Of a stretch of 64,000 nucleotides of DNA, positions 46,511 through 58,689 are shown in pieces. Position 1 is the first letter of the stretch, and each line of letters opens with the position of its first letter. The stretch covers positions 18,178,285 through 18,242,284 of the forward strand of contig NC_081413.1 in assembly GCF_030272615.1 (NCBI RefSeq), read 5' to 3'. The DNA is from Cryptomeria japonica (taxonomy: Eukaryota; Streptophyta; Pinopsida; Cupressales; Cupressaceae). Below the pieces are notes generated by a model. That model searched no databases. It was not told the origin of the DNA and worked only from the letters and a program-made list of their open reading frames with translations. The position numbers and the translations under genes were made by a program.

Positions 46511-47677
46511 TGCATAAGAAAAGTATAGTACAAAGGAGCAGTGTGTGTTTCCCCTCCTTAAGATGTCAACACAGGTTGATGTTGATATCTTAAGGAAAGT
46601 AGAACAAGGATACCTACCTTCATCACAAAGAAGATATACATTATGCAAAAATGTCATAAATCCAAGCAAGAGAGGGAATACTATTCAAGCAAGGATAATA
46701 TAGTTGAAAAGAGATATCTTGCTATAAGTGTAAAGGTGATCCTTGAAGGAGAAGAGATCTTTGTTCAAAATACATCTACCCCCAAGAGGAGTTGTCTTAG
46801 ACAAATATAGCATCTTCTAGAATGAAGAACAAAAGAGAACAAGAATGCAATCCTTCCTCCTATTGCTAGGTGAAAGGGATTCTTGATCAAAGATGACTCA
46901 CGTTTAGCCCCAAGAGGGATGGGTGAATTTATCATAGATGTACATTACCAAGTGGAAAAGAGGTTGTAATCAAGGACTTACACCTCTTGTATAAGAGAGA
47001 ATCCTTGAGCAAACAACCAATAATTTTTTACAAGGAATCACATCAAGTAATAAAGCTCACACCATCCACACAATAGGGAAAAGTGGATCCTTAGAAAAAG
47101 AGAGAGGGAGAGAGATCATTTCCCCCGAAGTGTAGGAAAATGAGAAGAATTACACTTCTAGAGAGATATTGCTCATAAAAGACGTATTGTTTCAAGAAAG
47201 AAATACATCCTAACCAAGGAACAGACATGTGCTCACATGAAGGATAGCTCCATTCAAGAAAGGACATCAAGTTATGAGTAACACAATAGAAGAGGTAATT
47301 TAAAAAGAGAGAGAAAGGGGAATAAGAAGGTTTACAAAAGTCCTCAAAGGAGAGATTGTTCATAATAGACATACCATTTCAAGAAAGGAAAAGATCCTAA
47401 GCACGAAACAGGCATGTGCTCGTATGAAGGAGAACTCCATGCAAGAAAGGACATCAAGTTTATGAATAATGTACCCCATGAAGAAAATAGTGGAACTTTA
47501 GAAAGAGGAAAAGAAATATTCTTGCCCCCAAGTAGAGAGGCACAAATAATTAAACTATTATGTTGCTCACTAAGTGTGATTGCACCTAAAATTGTACCAC
47601 CACGAATGCCAAATATCCCCCAATAAGTAGGCTAACTATGTCACATAGTGAGGAGCAACATAATAGAAACTTGAATG

Positions 47678-48532
47678 TTATTTTAAATGATCATGATGAA
47701 TATGCCATTCATTGTCAGATGTTATTTTTAACATGCCTAAATCAATAGCAAGATTTGTGTTCAGAGAAAAGTTTAGAATATCAAATTTAGGCATCTTAAA
47801 CTTTCTAGACAAGGTAGGAGTGAAATCTAAAGACCCCCAATCATACTCCATGACTCCTTCTTTAAGCACTTATTTGGTAGGAGATGGTGTATTTAAGTGA
47901 ATTGAAGAGAGGATTGTAGGAACTAAGAAATCATATGATGCTTCACTTATGTTCTCATCAATTACCTCATTAGTATATGTGTAAGGTATAGCATGATAAT
48001 CAAGAAGAATTTTTAGTTTCCTATGAACATGAATGGAATTGATTTGATTTTTGTTAGGCTCTTGATTTTTTGGGGAGAGAGCATTATGATGAGAAATAAT
48101 ATCATCCTCTTGTTCTAAGGCATCTTTATGTTCAAGACACTCATTAGAAAAAGGACTATCATATGTAATTAATCCTTCATCTTCAGAGGGAAGATCATGA
48201 AAAGAAGGTATGGTATCACTAGGATAAGTAGTCATAATATCATCCTCTTGCACCAAATAGTCCTTATGAGGGAGGTACTTTGTAGGACAAGAAGGAACAC
48301 AATTCTCCAAAGATTTATCTTTAGGAGGGAGATCTTTGAAAGAAGTGTCCATATTCTCTTTTTGTACCAATGTGCCCTCATTAATGAGATTAATGTCGGG
48401 AGAGGGTAAATCATAACTATGAATGAAAGGGAGAACTAAATTATCATCATATACATGAAAGGGAACATCATGAACATCTTTAATGTAACTCAAAATTGAA
48501 TTAGAAAAATAAGATAAAAACTCCATATTCAT
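47678..48532 (-). pseudogene. Element C unknown acidic protein
   Basis: Unrecognised. About 285 codons in one frame, with a single TAA near 47870, starting MNMEFLSYFSNSILSY. A 33-residue internal repeat appears twice: DLPPKDKSLEN...LPHKDYLVQEDDI and DLPSEDEGLIT...LEHKDALEQEDDI, with a weaker third copy before it. It is the only long frame inside the element. There is no Gag, protease or RT signature. It may be a captured or element-specific gene. Confidence 0.5.
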
Positions 48533-49173
48533 TGATGATCAAACAAGAATAATGTTCACCCCATACATGCATAGAAAATTTAATAAAGGAGGGAAAATGG
48601 AATTTGAAATTTGAATTTGTTTTCGACCCTAGAGGGTGTTAAAATTGATAAAGTATGCCAATTTTCTGGATTTAAGCAGAAAAACACAGTCAATTCCGTC
48701 TCCTAAAATTTCAGGAAAAATGTCGAGGACCGTGGTGAAAGTGCACACGATCCGACCAATTGTTTTCAAAATTTTTAGGGATGATAGGTTTTATGATATT
48801 ATTGAGAAATCCAAAAAATGGTTGATTTGGAGATGTCTAGATCGGTCAAATTTGCAGTCAAAGGTCAAAAATAGAAAGATCTTAAAAATTAGGGTTTTAT
48901 GATTTAACCACTAAATTTTTAGAATAAAGAGATAGATTTGAATTGTAATTTTGAAATAGAAATCAGATCTGAAACAAGTAATTAAAATTTTACACTTCAC
49001 AAGCTTAATTTTATCAAAATGAAAAATTAGGGTTTTTATGCAATTAACTTCTAAAATTTGCAAATAGATAAAACTTGGAAATGAAAATTTGAAATCTAAA
49101 TTAAAATTAATCAGATCTAATAATGAGAAATCAGAATTAATGTGTAAGACATCAGGTTAACCAAAATGCAAAG

Positions 49174-50307
49174 TGGGAAATTGGATCCTAGTGACTCCCC
49201 ACCTAGGAGAGAGAAAGGAATCCACTAGGATGATTTTCACTTGGGAGAACTTTACATTCAAAAGAGGGGCTTGAATCCACTAGATCCAAATCCAAGGGAA
49301 ACAAGGATGTGAATTCCAAGTGCATTGCAAGGGTTGAAGTGTGATTTACCCTCTTTTGTATATGAGAAGGTTGACTTGTTGACTATGTGGAAAAGAGAGA
49401 GAAAATGAGTGAAATGAGCTACCAGTTTGGGTTTGCGTTGTAACTTCGGATCTGTGCTAATTAGACTGATACGGATCTTCCCTAGAAATTTGGAGAAAAG
49501 TCGTCAGGACCGTCGCGGGAGTGTACATGGTCCTCCACAAAATCCGCGAAACGAAAAGGGTTCTTTTGTCTCTGCAAATGAATCCTAAACCTGCAATTAC
49601 AGCTGTGCATTTGCAACCTACACACAAAAAAGAGGGGAAGAAGGGTTGTAGATAGGGGTTTGCCTCAGTCAAACCCCGGTTGAGGAATCAACCTTGAAAG
49701 AAAGTAATTGCAAATTCTTGAATGTAAACAATGGAAATGTATACCTTGTAGATCTGCAATTTCTGGATGATGATTGTTTTGCTTCTTGAATGCAATCACA
49801 AGTGTTACATGAAATGGCATGTGACATGAAAAAACCCCAACACATACACATGCTTGCAAATGAATGTTGTAATGTTGCTCCAATGGATGAATGAAGAGGA
49901 ATTGAATGCTTAAATGCTTGATGATGTATATCTTTGCCTATACTTACTTATCTAATTCATGCTCATTCAAATGCGAAAACCAACTCCATTTTTATACATG
50001 CCTCAGAAGATTAATTCATCTCACCAAAGGCCAACATCGGGGATATTTGGGATCTCGATGTGCAGATAGGGTTGGGGGGACCTATCTTGGGGTCACCCTA
50101 AGAGGGTGGAATAGGGGCGCCACGCCCCTGTCCTGCCCTATCTTAGGGCCTGGACAGGGTCCTGAGGTTACCTCAAGGCACAAACAGGAAGGGGTCAAGT
50201 GTTGAAAATGCAAAAAGAGGTCTTGGTCAGAAAGGAGAGTGTCATTGAAAAGGTGAGGACCCCAAATGTGGTTAAAATTGTAGGAGGTGCAATTTTATGA
50301 CACTACA
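49174..50307 (-). repeat. 5' LTR of element C
   Basis: About 1.13 kb, clearly related to the copy at 44341 with scattered substitutions and small gaps, so the insertion is fairly old. Confidence 0.9.
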
Positions 50308-51490
50308 GTTTCCCATATTTTTTCTTGAATTTCTTTGGTGGGATAGACTGCTTCTCTATTATTTGGAACTCTTGCATCTTGTGTTGGTTTCAAATTATTG
50401 CAATGTTGACTGGAGTTTGCGACTATAGTGACTTCTTATCCATTATGAGAAAACTTAACACACTAATGGTATGTAAAAAGAACCGCTTGCATGTCATGAA
50501 TCCATCGTCTTCTCAGAAGAACTTGGCACAATGTATCTCTTTTGACAGGTCCTATTTTGATTGGTAACAGCACAGTCCCTTTAGAAGAATGTTCTTCCTC
50601 ATCATACTCCTTAATAGTTATTTTCTTCTTTGAATCTACTGCATTTTCTGAATATCCCAAAGCCTTTATTAAAATTAATGCACAAATGTTTAAGCCAACT
50701 CCACCATCTATGAGTACGTGTTTGACATGGGTTTTATGAATGGTGACTTCATCATGTAAGGGAGAATTGTGAGGGTGTTGCAAGATTGTGTCATCATTTT
50801 CAAAAAAGGATAAGCAATGAGGGGCTATGAGGTGTCCCACCATGTTTTGGAATTGATCCACATCCAGGTATTTTGAAACTATTGTTTCCATTGGATCTTT
50901 CTCCAATATTTCCTTATGCATAGGTGAAACTTTTAGGAGCTCCAAAATTGATATTTGAGCATGTATCTTTTGCAATTGTTCCACTAAGTTGTATTGTCTT
51001 GAACTAGATTTTGATTCATTTGTTATACCCGAAAATGTAACCTTCGCTTTGGCTCTTGTAATAACATTGAGTGGTTCTGAAGGTGCATTATCTTTAATGA
51101 TGGTGACATTTACCACATCATCATATGTGTAAGTGTAGTTTACTTTAGCTTTTCCTTTGTCATCTTTTGATTTAGATTGTTCACCCTTTTCATAGTTTGG
51201 AAGTGGAGTTTTGAATTCTAGATGTGATTCTTTCATCTTATGACCATCCACTGTAATAGTTCCATTATCGATTAAATCTTGAATAAGGTGCTTCAATCTT
51301 TGAGAATCATTGGTTTGGTGTCCTTTGTTTCGATGATAATTGCAAAAATGATTGTCATTCCACCAATTAGGTTTGACTTGAGGTTCATAATTTCTTTCTT
51401 CTTATAAATTAATCAATTTATTTGCAAGAAAAGTTTTCAAAGTTGATTCCAAGGGTTCCCCATGTTGGCTTGATGATGATTGTAATGAAT
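50308..51490 (-). pseudogene. Tat Gag C-terminus and protease
   Basis: Reads CNYHRNKGHQTNDSQRLKHL, the C/H-rich end of Tat Gag, then a lysine-rich linker and a retropepsin-like region HVLIDGGVGLNICALILIKAL, where DGG replaces the usual D(S/T)G. It then reaches WIHDMQAV. A 277-codon frame (51296-50463) is uninterrupted, unusual for this window. The reading frame is cut upstream at about 51490 by element B and downstream by element C. Confidence 0.8.
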
Positions 51491-51927
51491 GACTTCATGT
51501 GTTGTCATTGACGGAACATGTACACACACACATATGATCATATTGTCATTAGAAAAACCTGTATTACTTCTAAAGCTACTTGTATTGCAACCGGTATTGG
51601 ATGTTTAGTTTATTATGGTTTAGAAAGTGTCAAACCAGTATATGTAGACAAACTGGTATATGCAGTAATGGCTTGACACCAACTTGGAGATTCAACAAAG
51701 ACCATCAAATAAGCAAATGAAGGACAATCAGTTTATGTATTAAATACGGTTAACTCTTAACCGATATCGGTGTTCCAACTGGTATTCATTGATTGTGTGA
51801 GATGAGTTATCACCGGTCGTGATGAGTTATCCCTAACCGACAAATTTGGTAGCAATTTGTGATGAGTTATGTTTGATTGTCTAGATACACTGCACCTAGG
51901 AAATTGTGATATTATTTCCAAGCTAAC

Positions 51928-52980
51928 ATGAAATTGAAATATCTATATAATGAAAAATTGAACGGTGAAAAGCTAAATTTGAGAAGAGAGTTAGAAGCCC
52001 TAACTATCTGCATGATTCAAGAGTTGGAAGCTAGGAGGGCAGTTGAAGACCTAATCAAAGAAAGAGATCATGAGATTGCTAAGATCAAACAAGAGAATGC
52101 AACTTATGAGCATTGGCATGCAGAAAAAGAAGAAAAAGAGGCTTTGCAACTAGATCTTGAAATGGCATCATCCCTAAGAGAGACTCTTACAAAACACAAT
52201 GAAGATCTTACAATAGAACTCACTGAGGCTAATAGAAAGCTGTAAAAGTTCAATAAGAGTTCTTCTATGATGGATGAGCAGATCCAATCTCAGAGGATGA
52301 AAGGAGATAGACCTAGACTAGGCTTTAACACATCTGAGAAAGGAGAGTCTTTTGGAACAAAGAGAAACATTCACAAGGATATAACTGCTCCTAAGGCTAA
52401 CAAGCCTACCGGTAAGAAATTTTTTAAACCTGTTTGCTTTGTTTGTCATAAGTCTGGACATACTGCAAATGTGTGTAGAAACAGACCCAATGAGAACACA
52501 GGCTACAATGCAAATACTAGGTATGTATCTAGGAGATTTTAAGGTCATTGTTTTACATGCAACATGTATGGACATAGATCAGTTGAATATATATATGGAG
52601 AAAATAATCTAGTACCTCACATGAATCCAAGACCTAATGGTAACAAAAGGAGAATCTATGAAAACTGGGGAAATATGAACTGGCAGAAACCCCATGTCAA
52701 CCGGTTTAGTCCATTTGAGATGGAAAAGGTAACTAATGTCATTTGCACAATTTGTAACAATTATGGTCATGTGTCTATGAACTGCAGAAGGAGAACTAGA
52801 AGAGGCAATGTAGGACCTTGGAGATTATTTGGAATGGTTTGCTATCATTGTCACAAACTGGGACACATGGTGAAGTTCTATAGAACCAGAAAGAACAAAC
52901 TGGTTAACCATTTTGTAGATCAGAATATTAAGCAGAAGGTAAATGTTGAGGAAACCAGAGAAGAAATGAACCGAATCTAG
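51928..52980 (+). pseudogene. gag: Element B Gag: coiled coil and four CCHC knuckles
   Basis: All three open pieces share one frame, separated by TAA codons at 52242 and 52540. The coiled coil (LRRELEALTICMIQELEARR) is followed by CFVCHKSGHTANVC (intact), CFTCNMYGHRSVEY (last Cys to Tyr), CTICNNYGHVSMNC (intact) and CYHCHKLGHMVKFY (last Cys to Tyr). The spacing between knuckles differs from element A, so the two Gags are clearly diverged. Confidence 0.85.
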
Positions 52981-53040
52981 AAAAAGAAGAGTGATGGTAT
53001 GCCTGCGGAAGAACCTAATCCTTCACCCAGTGTGGAGAAT

Positions 53041-53549
53041 CTTGCACTGGTGAATTAAGCTTTTTCAATAGGGCTAAGGGGAGCATAGTGGTAAATCTAC
53101 TTTCGGACCCCTTGAAAGATGCGTGGTAAGAAAGTTTGCATTTTTGAGTTGATATGTGTGAAATCTTGATATCCTTGTCTATTAGTTTTTTGAAAGTTTG
53201 TCAACCGGTTTTACACCTGTTAATATTGGAAGTACCATTAAGTGATGTAAGGGTTTGTAACCCTAGTGGTCGAGCAATTAATGTAGTAGGTAAAGATGAT
53301 AAAAATGAGTTTTACTATGCTATTTTTACCCTAAATGCATTCAAAAGAGAATTCTTGAGCACTTGCAGAGAGAAAAGAGAATTGCTAGCTAGTTGTGGAT
53401 GAATGTGCTATGAATTGCGTGATTGAAGTTGATTCAAAGATTAGAGAAGGTTGAGCTGGTGTGCGTTTGAGTAATCAACTGGAAATCGAGGCAACGCGGG
53501 AGAATTAACGTATTTCTTTGTTAATCCCTTTCAAATCGAGTTTATTAGA
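53041..53549. other. Spacer between Gag and aORF in element B
   Basis: About 500 bases without a recognisable protein. A purine-rich AGGGGAGCATAGTGG stretch is present near 53080. In element A the corresponding spacer is about 300 bases. Confidence 0.4.
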
Positions 53550-56500
53550 ATGGCGTCATCATCTAAGAAAGTAGGGAGACTTATGATCACATCAGAACCA
53601 ATGGAGGTTATGGAATCTGAACAAACTGTGTCATATAATGCTTTGTCTCAAGTACCTGATGGTGTTATCATAAAAGGTCATTTGTCTAGCTATATTGATT
53701 GTAAAATTGAAGATTTAGGATCATTGTCAATTTACTCTCAATTGAATTCCCTCTATGATAAGAGCAGAAAGATCCGACCTGAGTATATTAGGGTTTTCAT
53801 AAGGAAGCTTATTTTCTTTAGAATTTTGAAGAATAACATATCAGAATCATTCTTAGTCGATTTCATGGTGAAAATATGTATCTAGAAAGGTCACATATTA
53901 TAAATAAGGAAGCTATCCATGCTGTGACTGGTTTTTGGTCAACCGATGAAGTTCCTAAGCTAAGGCGAATTTCTAAAGAGACTACAACAACATTAACTCA
54001 ATCTACCTCTGATGCGTATTCTTTTTCTATTAATAACATTAAGGACCTAACGGTTAGATTGGCTACCATGGTTATAGGCTACAGGATATTCTATTCCAGT
54101 AGAATGAATAGTGTGCCATCTATCATAGTGCATACAACCTATAGAATGATTGCTGAGAACACAGATTATGACCTATGTGAGGCCATAAGAAGTCAATTGA
54201 TGTTGAATCTACAATCAATTAAGAAGAACAGTAGTCAGAAGTTCTAATTTGGTCAGTTATTCACTGGTTTATTCTTTTACTTTCAGAACTTGCTATCGAC
54301 AATTGGTGACATTGAATGGTCAAAAGACCTACCAGTAACTGCCCAGATCAACGACAGCATTAAGGCCATTAAGAACACATTCTTAGCTACAATGAACATG
54401 TACTTCAATTAATTTCAAAAGAAAATGAGTACAAGGGTAAGGCTACCTGAAGACGTGGTGAAAAACTTTGCTAAAGACATCATTTCACAGTCACCGCTGA
54501 TTTATGTCTCATGGAAGCTATCAAACCCAGGGAGGATGAAATGGAAGACATGAGTTATGAAGTCAACTATGACTTATTGATCAGTTATGCTAATAATAAT
54601 ATGTTGGCATCTCCAGTGGACAAGAAGAAGAAAATATTGGGTACTTTTGAGGAGAAAACTGCAGAAGCTAAAACTAGTAGTGCTCAACCCAGTAGTGTTA
54701 AAGGAAAGATGACGAAGGTTGAGAAAGCACCTTTTGTACCTGCTAATACAAGGGTGACAAGAAGTGTACAAGTTAAGAAGGAACCAACACCAAAGGTATA
54801 CACAAAGAAGCAGACTGCAACGAAGAAGAGAGGTTGGCAATTGATTCTTCAAGAAGAATCTGATGATATCGACACTGAGGAGGATCCAAAGAAAATAAAG
54901 GCAACTGGTAAGAAAGCCAAACCAGTTGAAGACACCTCTCAATAGGGTATTCCTATTAGTGCTTTATCTTACAAACCTATGACTGATTTTGAGAGAACTG
55001 TGAAAACATTAGGGAGGAATAGATTTGATAATGTTAAAGAATGTTTTGATTCATTTAATGAAGATCAGAAGGAACAAGTTGTTCAACAGGTAATCAGCTA
55101 CTTATGTCAATACAATCAAATACCTCGGGATTTTAAAAATGGTATTTCTGATTCTTTATATTTTATTCTTTTGAATAAATGGAAAATGGCAGTCAAATAT
55201 AATCAAGAAATAATTGATGGTACTTTCATTCAGTATTTTCTTGATTTGTCTAAAAATGAATTTACAACTTTACTTGATAAATTCAAAGGACAATTTCATT
55301 TTAAGACAAGAAGATTGATGTTAATGAATGAAAAAGTTCAATTTGTTGAAGTAAGAACTCATCAGATAGCCAAAAATGTTCAATGGATGCATAAGCATAC
55401 AAAGTCTCATAGTGATGACCAAACAAAGACTAAAGGTAAATTGGAGTTAGAGGGAGAAGAAATTGTTTCACTAGATATTGATAAGCATAAGGGTGACACT
55501 ACTTCTCAACTGATGATCTTTGTTGATGACATATAGGATACCATTCATCTATCTAGCAATATTATTGAACCAGATAAGCTATGATAGAAACCACCGGTTA
55601 TTACTATTTCACAGGTTAAAACAGTGGATGTGTCGACAACTCAACCTAGTGTAGATATTCCACCCCTACCGGTAAAAGATAAACAAATGAAAACACAACT
55701 ACCACTGGTTTCATAGGATACTCAAGAGAAACCTGTTGAAAAATTTGAAGAGAAGCCCTCTGAGAAAGAAAAGGAATAAGAGCAAGAGAAAATTGAGGAG
55801 AAGAAATCTGATGAACAAGAAAAGGCATTATTCAAGCAACAAAATGATGATGATGTTGACTAATTAGGCATCAAAGGGCCTATATATGTAGAGACTATGA
55901 GTGCATCAGAACTTATGGATATTGCAATTGGGATGCAATCCAAGGCTAAGAAGAAGAGACTTAAGGAACAAAGGAAGGAAGTAGAAACTATCCAAACTGT
56001 TGTGGAGATTTTGTCTAGTCTTCTACCAGAGATTGCTATAGGGAATTTGTCAACTCCCATTGGAAAACTTGGCCAGTTGGTTGTTGATGCCTCTAACCAA
56101 CTCAAGTCCCTTGAGGAAGTAGCTCAGACTTTGGCTGAGAAAAATTACAGGAAGAAAAGAGGTGAACATATAATGAAAGATATTGATACAGGGAAGATTG
56201 ATTTATCCCTGAAGAAAGATCTTTTGAGAAAAGCTATTAAAATAGGAGGCAAAATTCTAGCCTATACATCTAATGTTTCATTTTTCTATACTGATTTGAT
56301 TAAGATGCGAACTAAGATAGAATTGGAACTGGAAAAGATATGTAATTCCTAAATACCTTTATAGGATTCAGTCTTGGCTTTTGGCAAATCTATTGATGAT
56401 TTGCAAAATCGGTTAGATATGTATGATTTTGAACAGGCAAAGAGACTCTGAGCCCTGAAGGAGCTAAATAACTTATTGAGAACTAAAGTGGACATCCTAC

Positions 56501-56590
56501 AAAAAGCATATAAGAATGTAGAAGAAGTTTTAGCTACTCCAAAGATGAGTACAATTGATGCAATAGAATAATTTTCTGCACAGGTTATGT
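53550..56590 (+). pseudogene. Element B unknown protein (aORF)
   Basis: Starts MASSSKKVGRLMITSEP. A frameshift near 53880 and another near 54250-54510 break it; after that one frame runs to about 56350 with several TAG/TAA codons. Related to element A: INKEAIHAVTGFWSTDEVPK, VRLATMVIGYRIFYSSRMNS, DYDLCEAIRSQLMLNLQSIK, a TRVTRSVQVKKEPTPK linker, an Asp/Glu-rich middle and a C-terminal helical part (VETIQTVVEILSSLLPEIAI). It is about as long as the element A protein. Not recognised as any named family. Confidence 0.65.
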
Positions 56591-58668
56591 GATAGGGTTT
56601 ACCCAGCTTGCTCACACTTCACCTAGTTGGTATTGCTCAATTCCAGCAACCTCACCAGGTCTAGATATGCCTCAAGACCTCTAAGTCCTTCCAATCTCTA
56701 CTAGGACTTTCTCCTTACCAATCTCAAGGTGTTTGCAACAAGTGTTTGACTAAGAACCCTATCATTTCAATATGTTTCCCATATCCTCAATCTAGCTATC
56801 ATGACAACAACTTGTCAATTTTACCCCCATACTGTTGTGAGACATTGTAGAGGTGTGGAGGTGGAATCTACCATGGAATTAATTCCATTTGGCCCATTTG
56901 TGGTTTTGCATTCTCTATTTTCCTTACCAATTTCACCAATTTGCCTAGAAATAGGGCTACAAGAATGAGCCCCTATTAGGCCTCCAAAATCCGGTTTTCA
57001 AGGGTTTTAAGGGAATCAGTCCAAAAGACCCTACAACAAGGTTTATTTTTCTTAAGATTTTGTTGGTTTTGGCTTCCCAACTTTTTGTACAGTACCCTAA
57101 CCCAAAAATGAGGGTTTGGTAGGGTTTCTAGGCCTTTAACCGGCAATGATTGTTCAATTTTGAGAAATGGGAATCTAGATAACTTGTCAAGGCTTTTCCA
57201 TGCTACTGCAACTCTATATGGACCTCATGAATGGCTTGTAATGCCATTTGGATTATCTAATGCTCCAAGAACCTTCATGAGACTCATGAATGAGGTGATG
57301 AAGGACTTCATAGGTAAATTTGTGGTGGTATATTTAGATGATATTCTCATTTTCAATAAGGATAGGGTAGATCATGTTAATCATTTGCAAATTGTGCTAC
57401 AAAGATTGAATGAAGAGAAGCTAACCATGAACTTGGACAAGTGTGAATTTGTTAAGCAAGAGTTGGTTTACCTTGGGTTTGTGTTGTCACAAGGAAGCCT
57501 CAAGATGGATCCTATCAAGGTTGAAGCCATAGTGAATTGGCCTACTCCTAAGTTAGCAACAGAGGTGAGAAGCTTCCATGGACTAGATTAGTACTACAGG
57601 AAGTTAATTAGGCAATTCAGTGCTATATGTGCACCAATGTTGGACACTATTAGAGGTCGAATGAAGGCAAAGTTTCAGTGGAATGAACAAGAAAATAGAT
57701 AAAATGGGAATCTAGATAACTTGTCAAGGTTTGGTATTCACCCCTGCAATATGCATACAATTTTCACCCTATCTTCTCTAGCCGGGTTGCTCCTGGAATT
57801 GCCTAGAACAAGGTGGTAACCATGTTAATCTCCACTTCCAGAACTCATCCCTGCATATTTACACTGTACATAGGGTTTCCTTCTATATCCCAACAGGTCA
57901 TCATGGTAGCACGGAGGGATTTTATGGGGCAACCATTTTACAAGAATTTGCTATTTACAAGCCAAAACTGGTTGTTTGGAAACAAAACAATGAAAGTATT
58001 AACACACCCTATCTAAAAAGAATGAAATGAAATAACTAGTACTAGAACACACCAAATAACTACAATCCAAAATTGGATCAATGGATTCAATCCATTAGTG
58101 TTCACATTACATACAAAAGAAGACCAAAAAAGTGATAACAGTCTGAAAATGAGTAGTTTCATATTGTCAATCATACAAAATCAAAATTCCAACCTTGGTA
58201 ACCATGAAAGAGGAGTCTTAAATATTCTTCCCCATCTGTGGAGGCATCCTAGGGCATTGTGTTGTCCCTAACTCCACCGCTAAGCTCTTTAGGACCAAAG
58301 TTGTCATGACAACTTTTACAACTTTTCACATTTTGTATTTCCAACCTAAGCAACCTATTACAAGTCATTACTCATGACTTTTGAAACATTCCTAAGAGTA
58401 TTCTAAACCTCTCTAATGCTCATACCAAGTTATGCCTCTTTTGACCAACAAGAAGACCATTTCAACTACTCAACCTATTACCTATTCACAAAGTGCAAAC
58501 CTAGGAAGAAAACCAACTCAACTAGGCCTACATTTTACTCAAATCAAACATCACACACACACCTTGGACCCTCCTAGAGTCCTTATTAGAAACTTGACTT
58601 GGCTAAGGTTAGTACAAGCCAAAATTGTGGAAGGACTATGAGCCTAAGTCCTAGGTGCTCTTGCACCA
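56591..58668 (-). repeat. Probable 3' LTR of the chromovirus, with an inserted RT fragment
   Basis: Right border TGGTGCAAGAGCACC (minus) follows a purine-rich TTTGGGAGAA just past the chromodomain stop, as expected for a 3' LTR. The left border TGTGATAGGG is a guess; the other LTR is outside the window. Subtracting the 537-bp RT piece leaves about 1.54 kb, a normal length. Confidence 0.45.
57193..57701 (+). pseudogene. Stray Gypsy RT fragment, opposite in orientation to its host element
   Basis: Reads [50 protein letters not shown] and a YYRKLIRQFSAICAPMLDTI end. An identical 28-bp sequence (AAATGGGAATCTAGATAACT...) lies on each side (57165-57192 and 57702-57729). It covers the RT fingers/palm and connection only. 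It resembles the chromovirus that surrounds it (compare KFIRQFSAICAPML on the minus strand near 60.7 kb) but is inverted. Confidence 0.85.
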
Positions 58669-58689
58669 TTCTCCCAAACAAAAGAAAAC

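Larger units (their letters stand above)
44341..50307 (-). mobile_element. Element C: large non-coding-type LTR retrotransposon derivative (LARD)
   Basis: Direct repeats at 44341-45448 and 49174-50307 have TG...CA ends on the minus strand (TGTAGTGTCATAAAATTG start). A polypurine stretch GTGGGGGCTAAA next to the left copy fixes the orientation. The 3.7-kb inside has no gag or pol, only one acidic reading frame and simple repeats. I see no clear target duplication (ATAAAG and GTTTCC beside the ends) and cannot name the tRNA primer. It sits in the Tat coding region. Confidence 0.85.
15239..51499 (-). mobile_element. Tat-type Gypsy retrotransposon, split by at least three insertions
   Basis: Minus-strand Gag/protease (50308-51490), a G-patch-like linker (43307-44340) and pol (18905-23341) are collinear once a TRIM, element A and element C are removed. 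Its upstream end is cut by element B, so the 5' LTR is not in the window. The left limit is taken as the polypurine tract next to LTR 'a' and is uncertain; the firm part runs from about 18.9 kb. Confidence 0.75.
51500..56590 (+). mobile_element. Element B: diverged relative of element A
   Basis: A Gag with coiled coil and four knuckles is followed by a long unknown protein starting MASSSKK, the same plan as element A, with no pol. The left limit is set at TGTTGTCATTGACGG, a plausible LTR start at the point where Tat Gag breaks off. I find neither a primer binding site before Gag nor a second LTR; the right end is cut by the chromovirus. Frameshifts as well as stops make it look older than A. 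Confidence 0.65.

Noticed and set aside
46214-46669. Open frames on both strands of the 62-65 bp repeat
   Set aside because: They arise from tandem repetition and have no protein family features.
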